A DNA stretch of 64,000 bases from Paenibacillus contaminans (GTDB lineage: Bacteria; Bacillota; Bacilli; Paenibacillales; NBRC-103111): assembly GCF_003285015.1 (NCBI RefSeq), contig NZ_QMFB01000005.1:124001-188000 (forward strand), in the 5' to 3' direction. The position numbers and the translations under genes were made by a program. Each line of letters opens with the position of its first letter. Positions within the stretch are counted from its first letter, which is position 1. Shown here in pieces: positions 57,189-64,000 of this stretch. The notes beneath the pieces were generated by a model, which saw only the letters and a list, made by a program, of their open reading frames with translations, was not told the DNA's origin and ran no database searches.

Positions 57189-58832
57189 CTATTTTAACGG
57201 AATAACCCACGGTCCTTGAATCAATATGCGAGGCTCTTTCAAATAAAACGCAATTTCTTTCTCACCCGGCAAAACGGGAAGATTCAGCTCGACGATTTCC
57301 TGCGACGATTCATTGATCCGCCAGCTATAGCTTTTTAGATCGGGATCTTCCCTGTCGACAAGGAAGCTTTGCAGCGTCTCCTCGCCGGCCGCATCGAAAT
57401 GGACGTTTACGCCGATTCGTACATTGTTCTCGTCCGTACGCTCGATCTGCGTGAACGTTACCGGGAAACCTGCGAGCGTAACCGTTTCGTTCAGCGGAGC
57501 GAAGCCTTCCGCAGGAACGGGCAGCTTGACTTCCAGCTCGGCTGCTTGCCGATCGACGACGCGAATATACGGCATCGTCAAAGTCAATTCGCCAATCCGT
57601 TGCAACGGATGCTTGAAGAGGAGCTCCTTTGGACGCAAAAAGCCGGTATCCTCGAGAATAGGTACTTCCGCGCCTTGACCGTCGCGCAGCTCGAGACGGA
57701 CATTGCCGGTAATCGTCTCCTTGCCGAAGGACTCGATTTGCCGCCCTTCCGGAAGCCGGGAAAGGAGCGTAATTTTCGTCGTTTCCTCATCGATCGGCGT
57801 ATCTACGGCAACGATTTGGATGCCGGCGCGTTCGGCCGAATGCCCGAGCTCCTGAAGGGCGTCGGATTCTTTCGCCGGTTTCAGCTTAAGAGGCCCTATA
57901 ACCATATCGGGCAGTTGAAGCGTTATTTCTTCGGCTGCTGACAGCTCAATCGGGTTCGGATAATAATAGGTGCCCTGCCAGATGTTTGAGTTAACCAAGG
58001 TGGAAAAAGTAAAAGGATACTCGCGGCCGTCACCCGTTTTCAGCTGAAATTCCCGAATCTGAGGCGTATTCGTTCCGAGCAGGGTAATAATCGTCTGGTT
58101 TGGCTCAAGCATGACGGCTTCAACCGTTATTTCCCCTTTGCCTGACGCCACCTTAACCGGCGTCTCAAGCACATACGCAGGCTTGTCGGCGTCGCCTTCC
58201 TGAACGATGCCCAAGCCGGGAATAAACTGCAGCATTTTTCGCAGCTCCGCTTTCACATCCGTTGTGAAGCTCAGACCCACCGCAAGAATAAGCAATGCCG
58301 CCGCCGCTATCGCTACTTGCCAGAGCCGCCGGAACGGACGGACAGGCCGGGGAGCGGACGGATGAGCCGTGGAAGGTTCGTGCATGGGCTGACGGGCGAG
58401 CAGATCCGGCCGTTCGTCGGCCGGATGAGCCGGAGCCGGTGCCGCGTGCGGTTCGTGCATGGGCTGTCGGGCGAGCAAGTTCGGCTGTTCATCGGCAGGT
58501 TGAGCCGATGCCGGTGCCGCGTGCGGTTCGTGCAAGGGCTGTCGGGCGAGCAGGTTCGGCCGTTCATCGGCCGGTTGAGCCGGAGCCGGTGCCGCGTGCG
58601 GTTCGTGCAAGGGCTGTCGGGCGAGCAGGTTCGGCCGTTCATCGGCCGGTTGAGCCGGAGCCGGTGCCGGAGCTATTCCCAGCTTGGCCCAAGTTTGCCT
58701 CTTGATCCGGAGCAGCGTTTCGGCATCCGGCTTCCCTTCACCGGGGGCTTCCACGTCTCCGAGCTCGCTCAGCTTCTCTTCTTCAAGCCCGTCGAGCAGA
58801 CGGAACATCGTCTTTTCGCTGGAATCGTTCAT
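57189..58832 (-). CDS. anti-sigma factor-like membrane protein (DUF4179 type) with Pro-rich repeats
   Basis: 547 residues. A short N-terminal cytoplasmic part (EKTMFRLLDGLEEEKLSEL, then LLRIKRQTWAKLG) is of the type found in DUF4179/anti-sigma proteins. Residues about 52-155 are four 25-residue repeats of APAPAQPADERPNLLARQPL plus HEPHA. One membrane helix (LWQVAIAAAALLILAVGLSF, about 172-191), then an external region of 350 residues with beta-rich DUF4179/DUF5643-like text (PVKVASGKGEITVEAVMLEP). Such proteins hold the cognate ECF sigma factor at the membrane and release it on an external signal. It starts 2 bp after the sigma gene, whose last codons contain the GGAGGA ribosome site. Signal unknown. 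Confidence 0.85.
   Translation of the reverse strand: MNDSSEKTMFRLLDGLEEEKLSELGDVEAPGEGKPDAETLLRIKRQTWAKLGIAPAPAPAQPADERPNLLARQPLHEPHAAPAPAQPADERPNLLARQPLHEPHAAPASAQPADEQPNLLARQPMHEPHAAPAPAHPADERPDLLARQPMHEPSTAHPSAPRPVRPFRRLWQVAIAAAALLILAVGLSFTTDVKAELRKMLQFIPGLGIVQEGDADKPAYVLETPVKVASGKGEITVEAVMLEPNQTIITLLGTNTPQIREFQLKTGDGREYPFTFSTLVNSNIWQGTYYYPNPIELSAAEEITLQLPDMVIGPLKLKPAKESDALQELGHSAERAGIQIVAVDTPIDEETTKITLLSRLPEGRQIESFGKETITGNVRLELRDGQGAEVPILEDTGFLRPKELLFKHPLQRIGELTLTMPYIRVVDRQAAELEVKLPVPAEGFAPLNETVTLAGFPVTFTQIERTDENNVRIGVNVHFDAAGEETLQSFLVDREDPDLKSYSWRINESSQEIVELNLPVLPGEKEIAFYLKEPRILIQGPWVIPLK
58382..58675 (-). repeat. four tandem 75-bp units in the anti-sigma gene
   Basis: GCCGCGTGCGGTTCGTGC occurs at 58441, 58516 and 58591 and in a diverged form before; the period is exactly 75 bp (25 codons). 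Units are nearly identical. Other reading frames over the array stay open as a result. Confidence 0.88.
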
Positions 58833-58834
58833 GC

Positions 58835-59392
58835 TTATCCTCCTTTCAGGACATGAGCCAAGCTTTGTTTAAGTGTTGTCCGGCAGCGGTACAGCCGGTT
58901 TTCGACAGCCTTCTTGGTCAGCCCGAACTCCGCTGCGATATGGTCAAGCGTCTCGTAGTAAATATATCGTTTGCAAAACATGCTCCTGTCCGGCTCCGGT
59001 AAACGGGCGATCGCATTTATCATCTCCTGCGACTCTTCCCGTGAAAGAAAAATGTCCTCCACCCCCGACGGAGACGCCGGATCAAGCTGCAGCGTTACCG
59101 TTTCAACCCGCTTTTGCAGCTTGCGTCTATAGTCAAGGGCCTTGTATTTGGCCAAAATAAGCAGCCACGTTTTCAAGGAGCCTTTCGCGCTGTCGTATTC
59201 CTCCACTCTTTCCCAGGCTGCAACAAAAGCATCGCTGCAGCACTCCTCTATATCCTCCTTATGAGCGATCCCTTCGAGTATCCGCTGAATAAGACCATGA
59301 AGATGTCCGCCGTAATGGTCCATAACAAACTCCAAAGCGTAAGGATTGCGCCGCTTAAGCTCGCTCTCGACATTTTGCTCCGATATTTCCAT
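58835..59392 (-). CDS. ECF RNA polymerase sigma factor
   Basis: 185 residues. Region 2 is NPYALEFVMDHYGGHLHGLI and DIEECCSDAFVAAWERVEEY with GSLKTWLLILAKYKALDYRR (core binding and -10 recognition); region 4 is INAIARLPEPDRSMFCKRYI and TLDHIAAEFGLTKKAVENRL (-35 recognition). Length and layout are normal for sigma-70 family ECF factors. AAAGGAGG lies 6 nt before the ATG. Co-transcribed with the anti-sigma gene. A self-controlled ECF promoter upstream is expected but was not identified. Confidence 0.93.
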   Translation of the reverse strand: MEISEQNVESELKRRNPYALEFVMDHYGGHLHGLIQRILEGIAHKEDIEECCSDAFVAAWERVEEYDSAKGSLKTWLLILAKYKALDYRRKLQKRVETVTLQLDPASPSGVEDIFLSREESQEMINAIARLPEPDRSMFCKRYIYYETLDHIAAEFGLTKKAVENRLYRCRTTLKQSLAHVLKGG

Positions 59393-59582
59393 AGCTGCCT
59401 CCTTTCTTCCGCTTGAGCGTCTCTATAAGTTACTACGTCCGTTTATTGAGAAAACACTCAAACGCCAGTCGAAATAAACCGGCGCAATGCAAAACAACCG
59501 ACCGGAATGATAAAGCATTGGGCCGCTAAATCGACTAAAATCAAGACAGACGAATCAATCCGTTCCGAAGGGGGCAAGCCGC

Positions 59583-61790
59583 ATGATGAATAAATGGTAC
59601 AACCGATTGGTAGTATCCTACTTGCCGATTTTTCTCGTCATCGCCATCGTTCTGATCCTCATTTCTTTCTTCGCGCTCAGCGATCTGGCCCGCAGGACGA
59701 CGCTTCATTCCAACGACGTGTTCGGCCGGCAAGTGCTGCGCACGGTCGACAACGACCTGCGCGCGATCGATAACGCAATGTTGAGACAGCTGTTCGCGAC
59801 CGACTTGGTTCAGCGTTTCGCCATGGCTAGCGGCAAAACGACGGACCCCGCGCCTTATGAGCTGTTCGTTTCGCTGCAAAATATGAAATCCAGCTACCCC
59901 ATGATCGATTCCGTATACGTGATGCGGAAAGCCGACGGCATGTTCGTCAGCGATACGAGCTTCGAGCATCGGGATCGCGTCTCCGACCGCGAATTTATCG
60001 ACCATGCGCTGGAAACGCAGGACCGCTTGATATGGAGCAGCGCGCGCGAGTATCCGAGCTCCTCCGCCGAGCCTTCGCGAACCGTCGTCTCGCTGGCCAA
60101 AACATTCCCTTTCTTCGACGGCGGCGTCATCGTCGTCAACGTTCGCGTCGACGATCTCCGGCTTTTGCTGAAGGAGCTGGTCGGCCCGAACATGAACATC
60201 ATAACGTTCTTCGATCAAGGCGGAGCCCGGATTACGGGGACGGCCGCCGAATCGATCGACTCGCTGCGACTCAAGTCCGATTATACCGGCTGGGAGATGA
60301 CATGCGGGGTCAAATATATAAGCGTCGTTCATACGATGTCCGGCATCACTTTGCTGCTCGCCGGTTTGGCAGCGCTTTCGGTCGCGGGAGGCATATTGTG
60401 GATCATGATCGCCAGCCGGCGGAACTACGCGCCAATCCGTAAAATTATGACCAAAATCGATATGCCGGAAACCTCTCACATGACATCGAAGCGAAATCAG
60501 GGCGACGAATTCACGGCGATCGAGCAAACGATCGAACGGATGCGGGAAAACACCGGCAAGCTGGATAAGCTGCAGGAGGAGCATCGGGTGACAGGGCGCC
60601 GGCTGGCGTTTCTCGACTTGCTCGAAGGCCGGCTTCGGACGGACGAAAAAACGGAGAGCAGCCTGGAGATGTGCGGCTTATCGATGCAATTCGAGTGGAT
60701 GTCGGCAGCTGTAGCCGAGATCGACAAGCAGCGGCATTTTGCCGACGTTTATCCTGAGCGCGACCGGGAGCTGCTTAAATATGCTTTCCAGACTTGCCTT
60801 CGCGAATTGAGCGCGGAGCGAGGCCTCTCCGTCTGGTGCGAATGGCTCGCGTCCGGGCGGCTGTGCCTTCTTGCGCAAGCCTCCGGCGAAGACCCGGAAG
60901 CGCTGAACGAGCGGCTGACCCTGCTATGCCATACGCTGCGTGAATGGACGCTGCTCAACCTGCCTTTTACGGTCACAATCGGCATTGGCGATTCGGTCGA
61001 CGACCTGGATAAGCTTCCGTTCTCCTACGAAAAGGCGCTGCATCGGGTCAGCTGCAAATCTTCGCTTGGCGGCAATCGCGTCATTACGGAAGCCGACCTC
61101 GCCTCGCGGCCGCAGCTGGATTTGTTCCAAAGCGTGCAAATGATCCGTCCGCTCGCCCATTCGGTCAGAACCGGCGACAGCAGCTTGGGGTCTCAACAGG
61201 AGCGCCTCTTCCGCCAATTGCGGTGCGGCGTTTTTTCCCACGACGAATTGATCAGCATCATGAACTATACGCTTTACTCCATCCATCGGGAGGTGTGGGA
61301 GCAATCCGAGGCGCTTGGGAGACTATGGGAGTCGGAGGCACAGCCGATTCTCGTCTCCATGCTGGATTGGGCGGAAACGATCGACGAGATGGACCGCTGC
61401 CTGCAGGGCGTGCTGGAAGATTTTGCGCTGAAGTCCGTCCAAGTGCGCGAGCACCGCAGTTTATCCGCGACCATGAACAAAATTCGCGCTTATATCGACC
61501 AGCATTACGCCAATCCGAACATGTCCTTGACTCACCTGGCGCATGTATTCGGGATGAATCCTTCCCACTTGAGCCGTTTTTTCAAAGAAGAGCTTTCGAT
61601 CAATTTCACCGACTATTTAATCGACCTCCGCATGAACGGCGCCAAACGGCTGCTGACCGAAACGGACGGCTCCATCCAGGACATTGCCGAAACGGTCGGA
61701 TACACGACGGCGATCGCGTTCATCCGCGTGTTCAAGAGAAGCGTCGGCATGACCCCCGGCATGTACCGCAAAGCGGAATCGACCGGTTGA
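59583..61790 (+). CDS. AraC family transcriptional regulator with membrane-bound external sensor domain
   Basis: 735 residues. Membrane helix 1 (LPIFLVIAIVLILISFFALS), external Cache-like domain (residues about 35-255, with SVYVMRKADGMFVSD), helix 2 (ITLLLAGLAALSVAGGILWI), a HAMP-like linker and a long cytoplasmic region (GGDEF/YesN-like fold without catalytic motif), then an AraC DNA-binding domain at about 632-730: HYANPNMSLTHLAHVFGMNP, SHLSRFFKEELSINFTDYLI, IQDIAETVGYTTAIAFIRVF. Such one-component sensors control adjacent sugar ABC importers in Paenibacillus. AAGGGGGC lies 8 nt before the ATG; ATG 59586 is an alternative. The next genes on the same strand encode a sugar-binding protein and permease, with repeated sites in front. 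Confidence 0.93.
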   Translation: MMNKWYNRLVVSYLPIFLVIAIVLILISFFALSDLARRTTLHSNDVFGRQVLRTVDNDLRAIDNAMLRQLFATDLVQRFAMASGKTTDPAPYELFVSLQNMKSSYPMIDSVYVMRKADGMFVSDTSFEHRDRVSDREFIDHALETQDRLIWSSAREYPSSSAEPSRTVVSLAKTFPFFDGGVIVVNVRVDDLRLLLKELVGPNMNIITFFDQGGARITGTAAESIDSLRLKSDYTGWEMTCGVKYISVVHTMSGITLLLAGLAALSVAGGILWIMIASRRNYAPIRKIMTKIDMPETSHMTSKRNQGDEFTAIEQTIERMRENTGKLDKLQEEHRVTGRRLAFLDLLEGRLRTDEKTESSLEMCGLSMQFEWMSAAVAEIDKQRHFADVYPERDRELLKYAFQTCLRELSAERGLSVWCEWLASGRLCLLAQASGEDPEALNERLTLLCHTLREWTLLNLPFTVTIGIGDSVDDLDKLPFSYEKALHRVSCKSSLGGNRVITEADLASRPQLDLFQSVQMIRPLAHSVRTGDSSLGSQQERLFRQLRCGVFSHDELISIMNYTLYSIHREVWEQSEALGRLWESEAQPILVSMLDWAETIDEMDRCLQGVLEDFALKSVQVREHRSLSATMNKIRAYIDQHYANPNMSLTHLAHVFGMNPSHLSRFFKEELSINFTDYLIDLRMNGAKRLLTETDGSIQDIAETVGYTTAIAFIRVFKRSVGMTPGMYRKAESTG

Positions 61791-61938
61791 GGACGGAACG
61801 AAGGCCCCGCCGCTCGCAACCCGCAGTGACTCGAAGCGATTGGCTATTATACAAACTGCAAAATTCCAGCAGCTCCCGGCGCGCGGCTGGGCGATACGCA
61901 TCGACTGTCGGCCGCAAACCACGGAGCTTTTGCAAAAA

Positions 61939-61977
61939 CGGTTTACCACATATTCGGTTTATGCAAAATCCGGTTTA
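61939..61977 (+). promoter_or_regulatory. three direct repeats, AraC binding-site candidate
   Basis: CGGTTTA at 61939, 61955 and 61971, exactly 16 bp apart; the first and third are also preceded by TGCAAAA. The last ends 18 bp before the -35 box. Direct repeats just upstream of -35 are the usual arrangement for AraC activators. Confidence 0.6.
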
Positions 61978-61995
61978 TGTCAAAAATAAAGTTTA

Positions 61996-62024
61996 TTGAC
62001 CATACCGCCGCTCGACTCTATTGT
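61996..62024 (+). promoter_or_regulatory. sigma-A promoter of the sugar importer operon
   Basis: TTGACC (61996-62001), 17-bp spacer, TATTGT (62019-62024), 50 bp before the start codon. Confidence 0.7.
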
Positions 62025-62074
62025 TTAGGGCAGGACGCGCGTCCCCCTAACTACAATACAAAGGTGGTTGAACA

Positions 62075-63391
62075 ATGTCCCAAACCAATTTTGCGAGAAA
62101 AAAACCGATCGCAGTCTTCATCGTTTTGCTTGCTCTCCTTGTGAGCGCTTGCTCGAATTCCGGTACGACCGGCAATGGCTCGAGCAGCAGTCCTGAAGGC
62201 TCCGCCAAAGGCAAAAAAGCCGTATCCCTTACGTACGCCGCCTGGTATCAGCCTTATGCGGATTGGATTACCGAAAGAGCTGTAGCTTATCAGAAGCTCC
62301 ATCCCGAGTTGGACTTCAAAGTAACGACAAACGTATTCCCATGGGCCAACTACTGGGAGAAGCTGCTCGCGCAAGCGGCCGGCAAAGATTTGCCGGATAT
62401 TTTCGATATGAACGGTCCGAATTTCGCCGATTATGTCACCAAGGGGCAGCTCTCCAGCTTGACGCCTTATATTACAAGCAACAATTATAACGAAGCCGAT
62501 TTCGTTACTTCCATCCAAGACTTGTACAAATATAAAAACGAGCCGTACGGCATTTCGGCGGCTATGGACGGAAACGGCATTTTTTATAACAAAAAAATAT
62601 TCGACGACAATAAAATCCCCTATCCGGACGATACATGGGACACTAATAAATTCCGCGAAGTGGCGAAGCAGCTGACGAAGCCGGGAAGCGTCTGGGGAAC
62701 CGCGGTCTCTCTGGATGTGCTCAGCGCCCAAAATTGGCTGCTCTCGAACGGCGGCAAAATATACAATGACGACAAAACCGCATCGCTGCTGGAATCCAAA
62801 GAAAATATCGACACCTTGCAGTGGCTGCAGGATCTCGTCTTCGTCGACAAATCGGCTCCCGACAAAACGGCCGCTCCCGACGGCAACCTTGTCAATCTGT
62901 TCATCGCCGGCAAAATCGCCATGCTCCCGACCGGCAGCTCTCTTGTCGGAACACTGAAGAGCTCGGACGCCACGATCGATTGGGATGTCGCCCCTTGGCC
63001 GAAGGGCTCGCAAGGCATTAAAGTCGTGACCCACGGACCGGCTCGCGTCGTTGCCGCCAACAGCAAGCATAAGGACGTCGCGGCCGATTTCGTTCTGTTC
63101 CTCGGGCAGAAGGATAGTCTGGTCGAGTTTTCCAAATCGAACATCAGCAGCCGCAAAGATTTGCAGAGCAATTTCATTCAGTTCAATCCCGATAAAAATT
63201 TGAAGGCGCTGATCGACTCCACCGCATTGGCCACCATTTATCCGGCTACGACGAATTTTTCGCTATGGAACAACGAGGCGACGAAACAGGGCGATCTCCT
63301 CTTGCTGAACCAGACCAAACCGGCAGACGCGCTGAAGGCGGTCAGCGTCAAATTGACCGAAGCGCTGAAAGCTACGAATAGCGGGAAATAA
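62075..63391 (+). CDS. carbohydrate ABC transporter substrate-binding lipoprotein (family 1)
   Basis: 438 residues. Signal peptide with lipobox LLVSAC (Cys27). Body typical of sugar-binding proteins: WITERAVAYQKLHPELDFKV, LPDIFDMNGPNFADYVTKGQ, GNGIFYNKKIFDDNKIPYPD and LFIAGKIAMLPTGSSLVGTL. Captures a sugar or oligosaccharide and hands it to the permeases that follow. AAGGTGG lies 7 nt before the ATG. Preceded by a sigma-A promoter and AraC-type repeats. Substrate not readable from sequence. Confidence 0.93.
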   Translation: MSQTNFARKKPIAVFIVLLALLVSACSNSGTTGNGSSSSPEGSAKGKKAVSLTYAAWYQPYADWITERAVAYQKLHPELDFKVTTNVFPWANYWEKLLAQAAGKDLPDIFDMNGPNFADYVTKGQLSSLTPYITSNNYNEADFVTSIQDLYKYKNEPYGISAAMDGNGIFYNKKIFDDNKIPYPDDTWDTNKFREVAKQLTKPGSVWGTAVSLDVLSAQNWLLSNGGKIYNDDKTASLLESKENIDTLQWLQDLVFVDKSAPDKTAAPDGNLVNLFIAGKIAMLPTGSSLVGTLKSSDATIDWDVAPWPKGSQGIKVVTHGPARVVAANSKHKDVAADFVLFLGQKDSLVEFSKSNISSRKDLQSNFIQFNPDKNLKALIDSTALATIYPATTNFSLWNNEATKQGDLLLLNQTKPADALKAVSVKLTEALKATNSGK

Positions 63392-63394
63392 TCC

Positions 63395-64000
63395 ATGCCT
63401 AGTCCGCTTGAGCTTCAAACGCATAAATCCGTAAAAAGAGGAATTCCGGCTTTCCGGCGGGATACGTTCTGGGCGTGGGGGATGTTGTCCCCTACGCTGG
63501 CCGGACTCCTTCTTTTTCTATGGGGGCCTCTCCTGTATGCCGTTGCCCTGGGTTTTTATCAATGGGATATATTGACCCCTAAAGTGTTCGTAGGCGCAGA
63601 AAACTATCTCAAGCTGTTCCGCGACCCTATGTTTTATCACTCGCTTAAAATTACCTGTTATTATGTGCTGCTGTTCGTTCCTTCGACAGTCGCCGTATCG
63701 CTCGTGCTGGCCGTGCTGCTTAATAAAATCCGGTTCGCGGTTTTCTTCCGGACGTTGTTCTTTATGCCCTCCGTCAGCATGACCGTCGCCACATCGCTCG
63801 TTTGGCTGCTTATCTACAATCCGCAATACGGCCTGATCAACTCGGCGCTCGACTTGTTCGGCTTGCAAAAGCCGGGCTGGATTTACGATCCCCAGCTTGT
63901 CGTGCCTTCCATCGCCTTGATGGCGTTGTGGTCCGGCTCGGGGTATACCGCCATTTTTTATTTGGCGGCGCTGCAGAACATCCCGAGGGATGTGTACGAA
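63395..64000 (+). CDS. carbohydrate ABC transporter permease (MalF/LacF type), cut at window end
   Basis: 202 codons visible, open to the last base. The N terminus (FWAWGMLSPTLAGLLLFLWG) and the text FVGAENYLKLFRDPMFYHSL, FRTLFFMPSVSMTVATSLVW and LQNIPRDVYE are typical of MalF/UgpA-type permeases with six membrane helices. The EAA loop that contacts the ATPase would begin right at the window end (IPRDVYEA). The start overlaps the purine stretch GCGGGAAATAATCC, a weak ribosome site, 1-4 bp after the binding protein stop, so translation is probably coupled. Confidence 0.9.
   Translation, partial: MPSPLELQTHKSVKRGIPAFRRDTFWAWGMLSPTLAGLLLFLWGPLLYAVALGFYQWDILTPKVFVGAENYLKLFRDPMFYHSLKITCYYVLLFVPSTVAVSLVLAVLLNKIRFAVFFRTLFFMPSVSMTVATSLVWLLIYNPQYGLINSALDLFGLQKPGWIYDPQLVVPSIALMALWSGSGYTAIFYLAALQNIPRDVYE

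Noticed and set aside
58317..58856. 179-codon plus-strand frame over the anti-sigma repeats
   Set aside because: Result of the 75-bp repeat period; antisense to a clear gene.

Overview
The window looks like chromosomal DNA of a spore-forming Firmicute of the Paenibacillaceae (Paenibacillus or a close relative). The reasons are three surface proteins with S-layer homology (SLH) domains, a low-GC-type flagellin, strong AGGAGG-like ribosome sites with many TTG starts, a membrane-bound AraC regulator next to a sugar ABC importer, and an ECF sigma/anti-sigma pair of DUF4179 style. This assignment rests on gene content only. No rRNA, tRNA, CRISPR array, intact transposase or prophage gene was seen.

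Layout. 1-2.1 kb: end of a flagellin gene, a GrpB-family protein and an AlkD-like DNA alkylation repair protein. 2.1-10.3 kb (minus): a large LuxR-type signalling ATPase followed by a 1310-residue SLH protein. 10.5-14.8 kb: a YhhN membrane protein, a possible 41-residue peptide, an NAD-dependent epimerase (minus), an unknown protein and a cytoplasmic leucine-rich repeat protein. 15.4-35.2 kb (minus): a second LuxR-type ATPase, with a degenerate kinase domain, followed by a gene of about 14.6 kb for a giant SLH/Big_1 surface protein. 35.6-37.5 kb: a DinB protein, a repeat array and a DUF2199 protein. 37.7-45.3 kb: an unusual oligopeptide-type ABC transporter with a fused double ATPase (minus) divergent from two permeases with extra N-terminal domains and a binding protein that appears circularly permuted. 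45.4-51.6 kb: a chemoreceptor remnant, a diguanylate cyclase, a radical SAM/SPASM protein, an orphan solute-binding protein and a SEC-C protein. 52.3-59.4 kb (minus): an ankyrin lipoprotein, a histidine kinase/response regulator pair followed by a third SLH protein, and an ECF sigma/anti-sigma operon. 59.6-64 kb: an AraC regulator with an external sensor domain, then a carbohydrate-binding lipoprotein and a permease cut by the window end.

How the genes work together. Much of the window concerns the cell surface and sensing. All three SLH proteins lie directly downstream, on the same strand, of a dedicated regulator (two LuxR-type ATPases, one two-component system). A nearly identical 19-nt palindrome lies before the first SLH gene and before its neighbouring regulator gene. 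At the right end, three 7-nt direct repeats spaced 16 bp sit just upstream of a good sigma-A promoter for the sugar importer, as expected for control by the adjacent AraC protein.

Non-coding content is rich in small repeats: a 161-bp MITE-like element inserted in the loop of a terminator; two diverged 158-bp elements whose central hairpin arms change together; a 72-bp-period repeat found at two loci in opposite orientation with a shared reading frame; and a 51-bp tandem repeat carrying small hairpins. The strongest single observation is the binding protein at 42.8-44.6 kb, whose usual C-terminal lobe segment lies at the N terminus.
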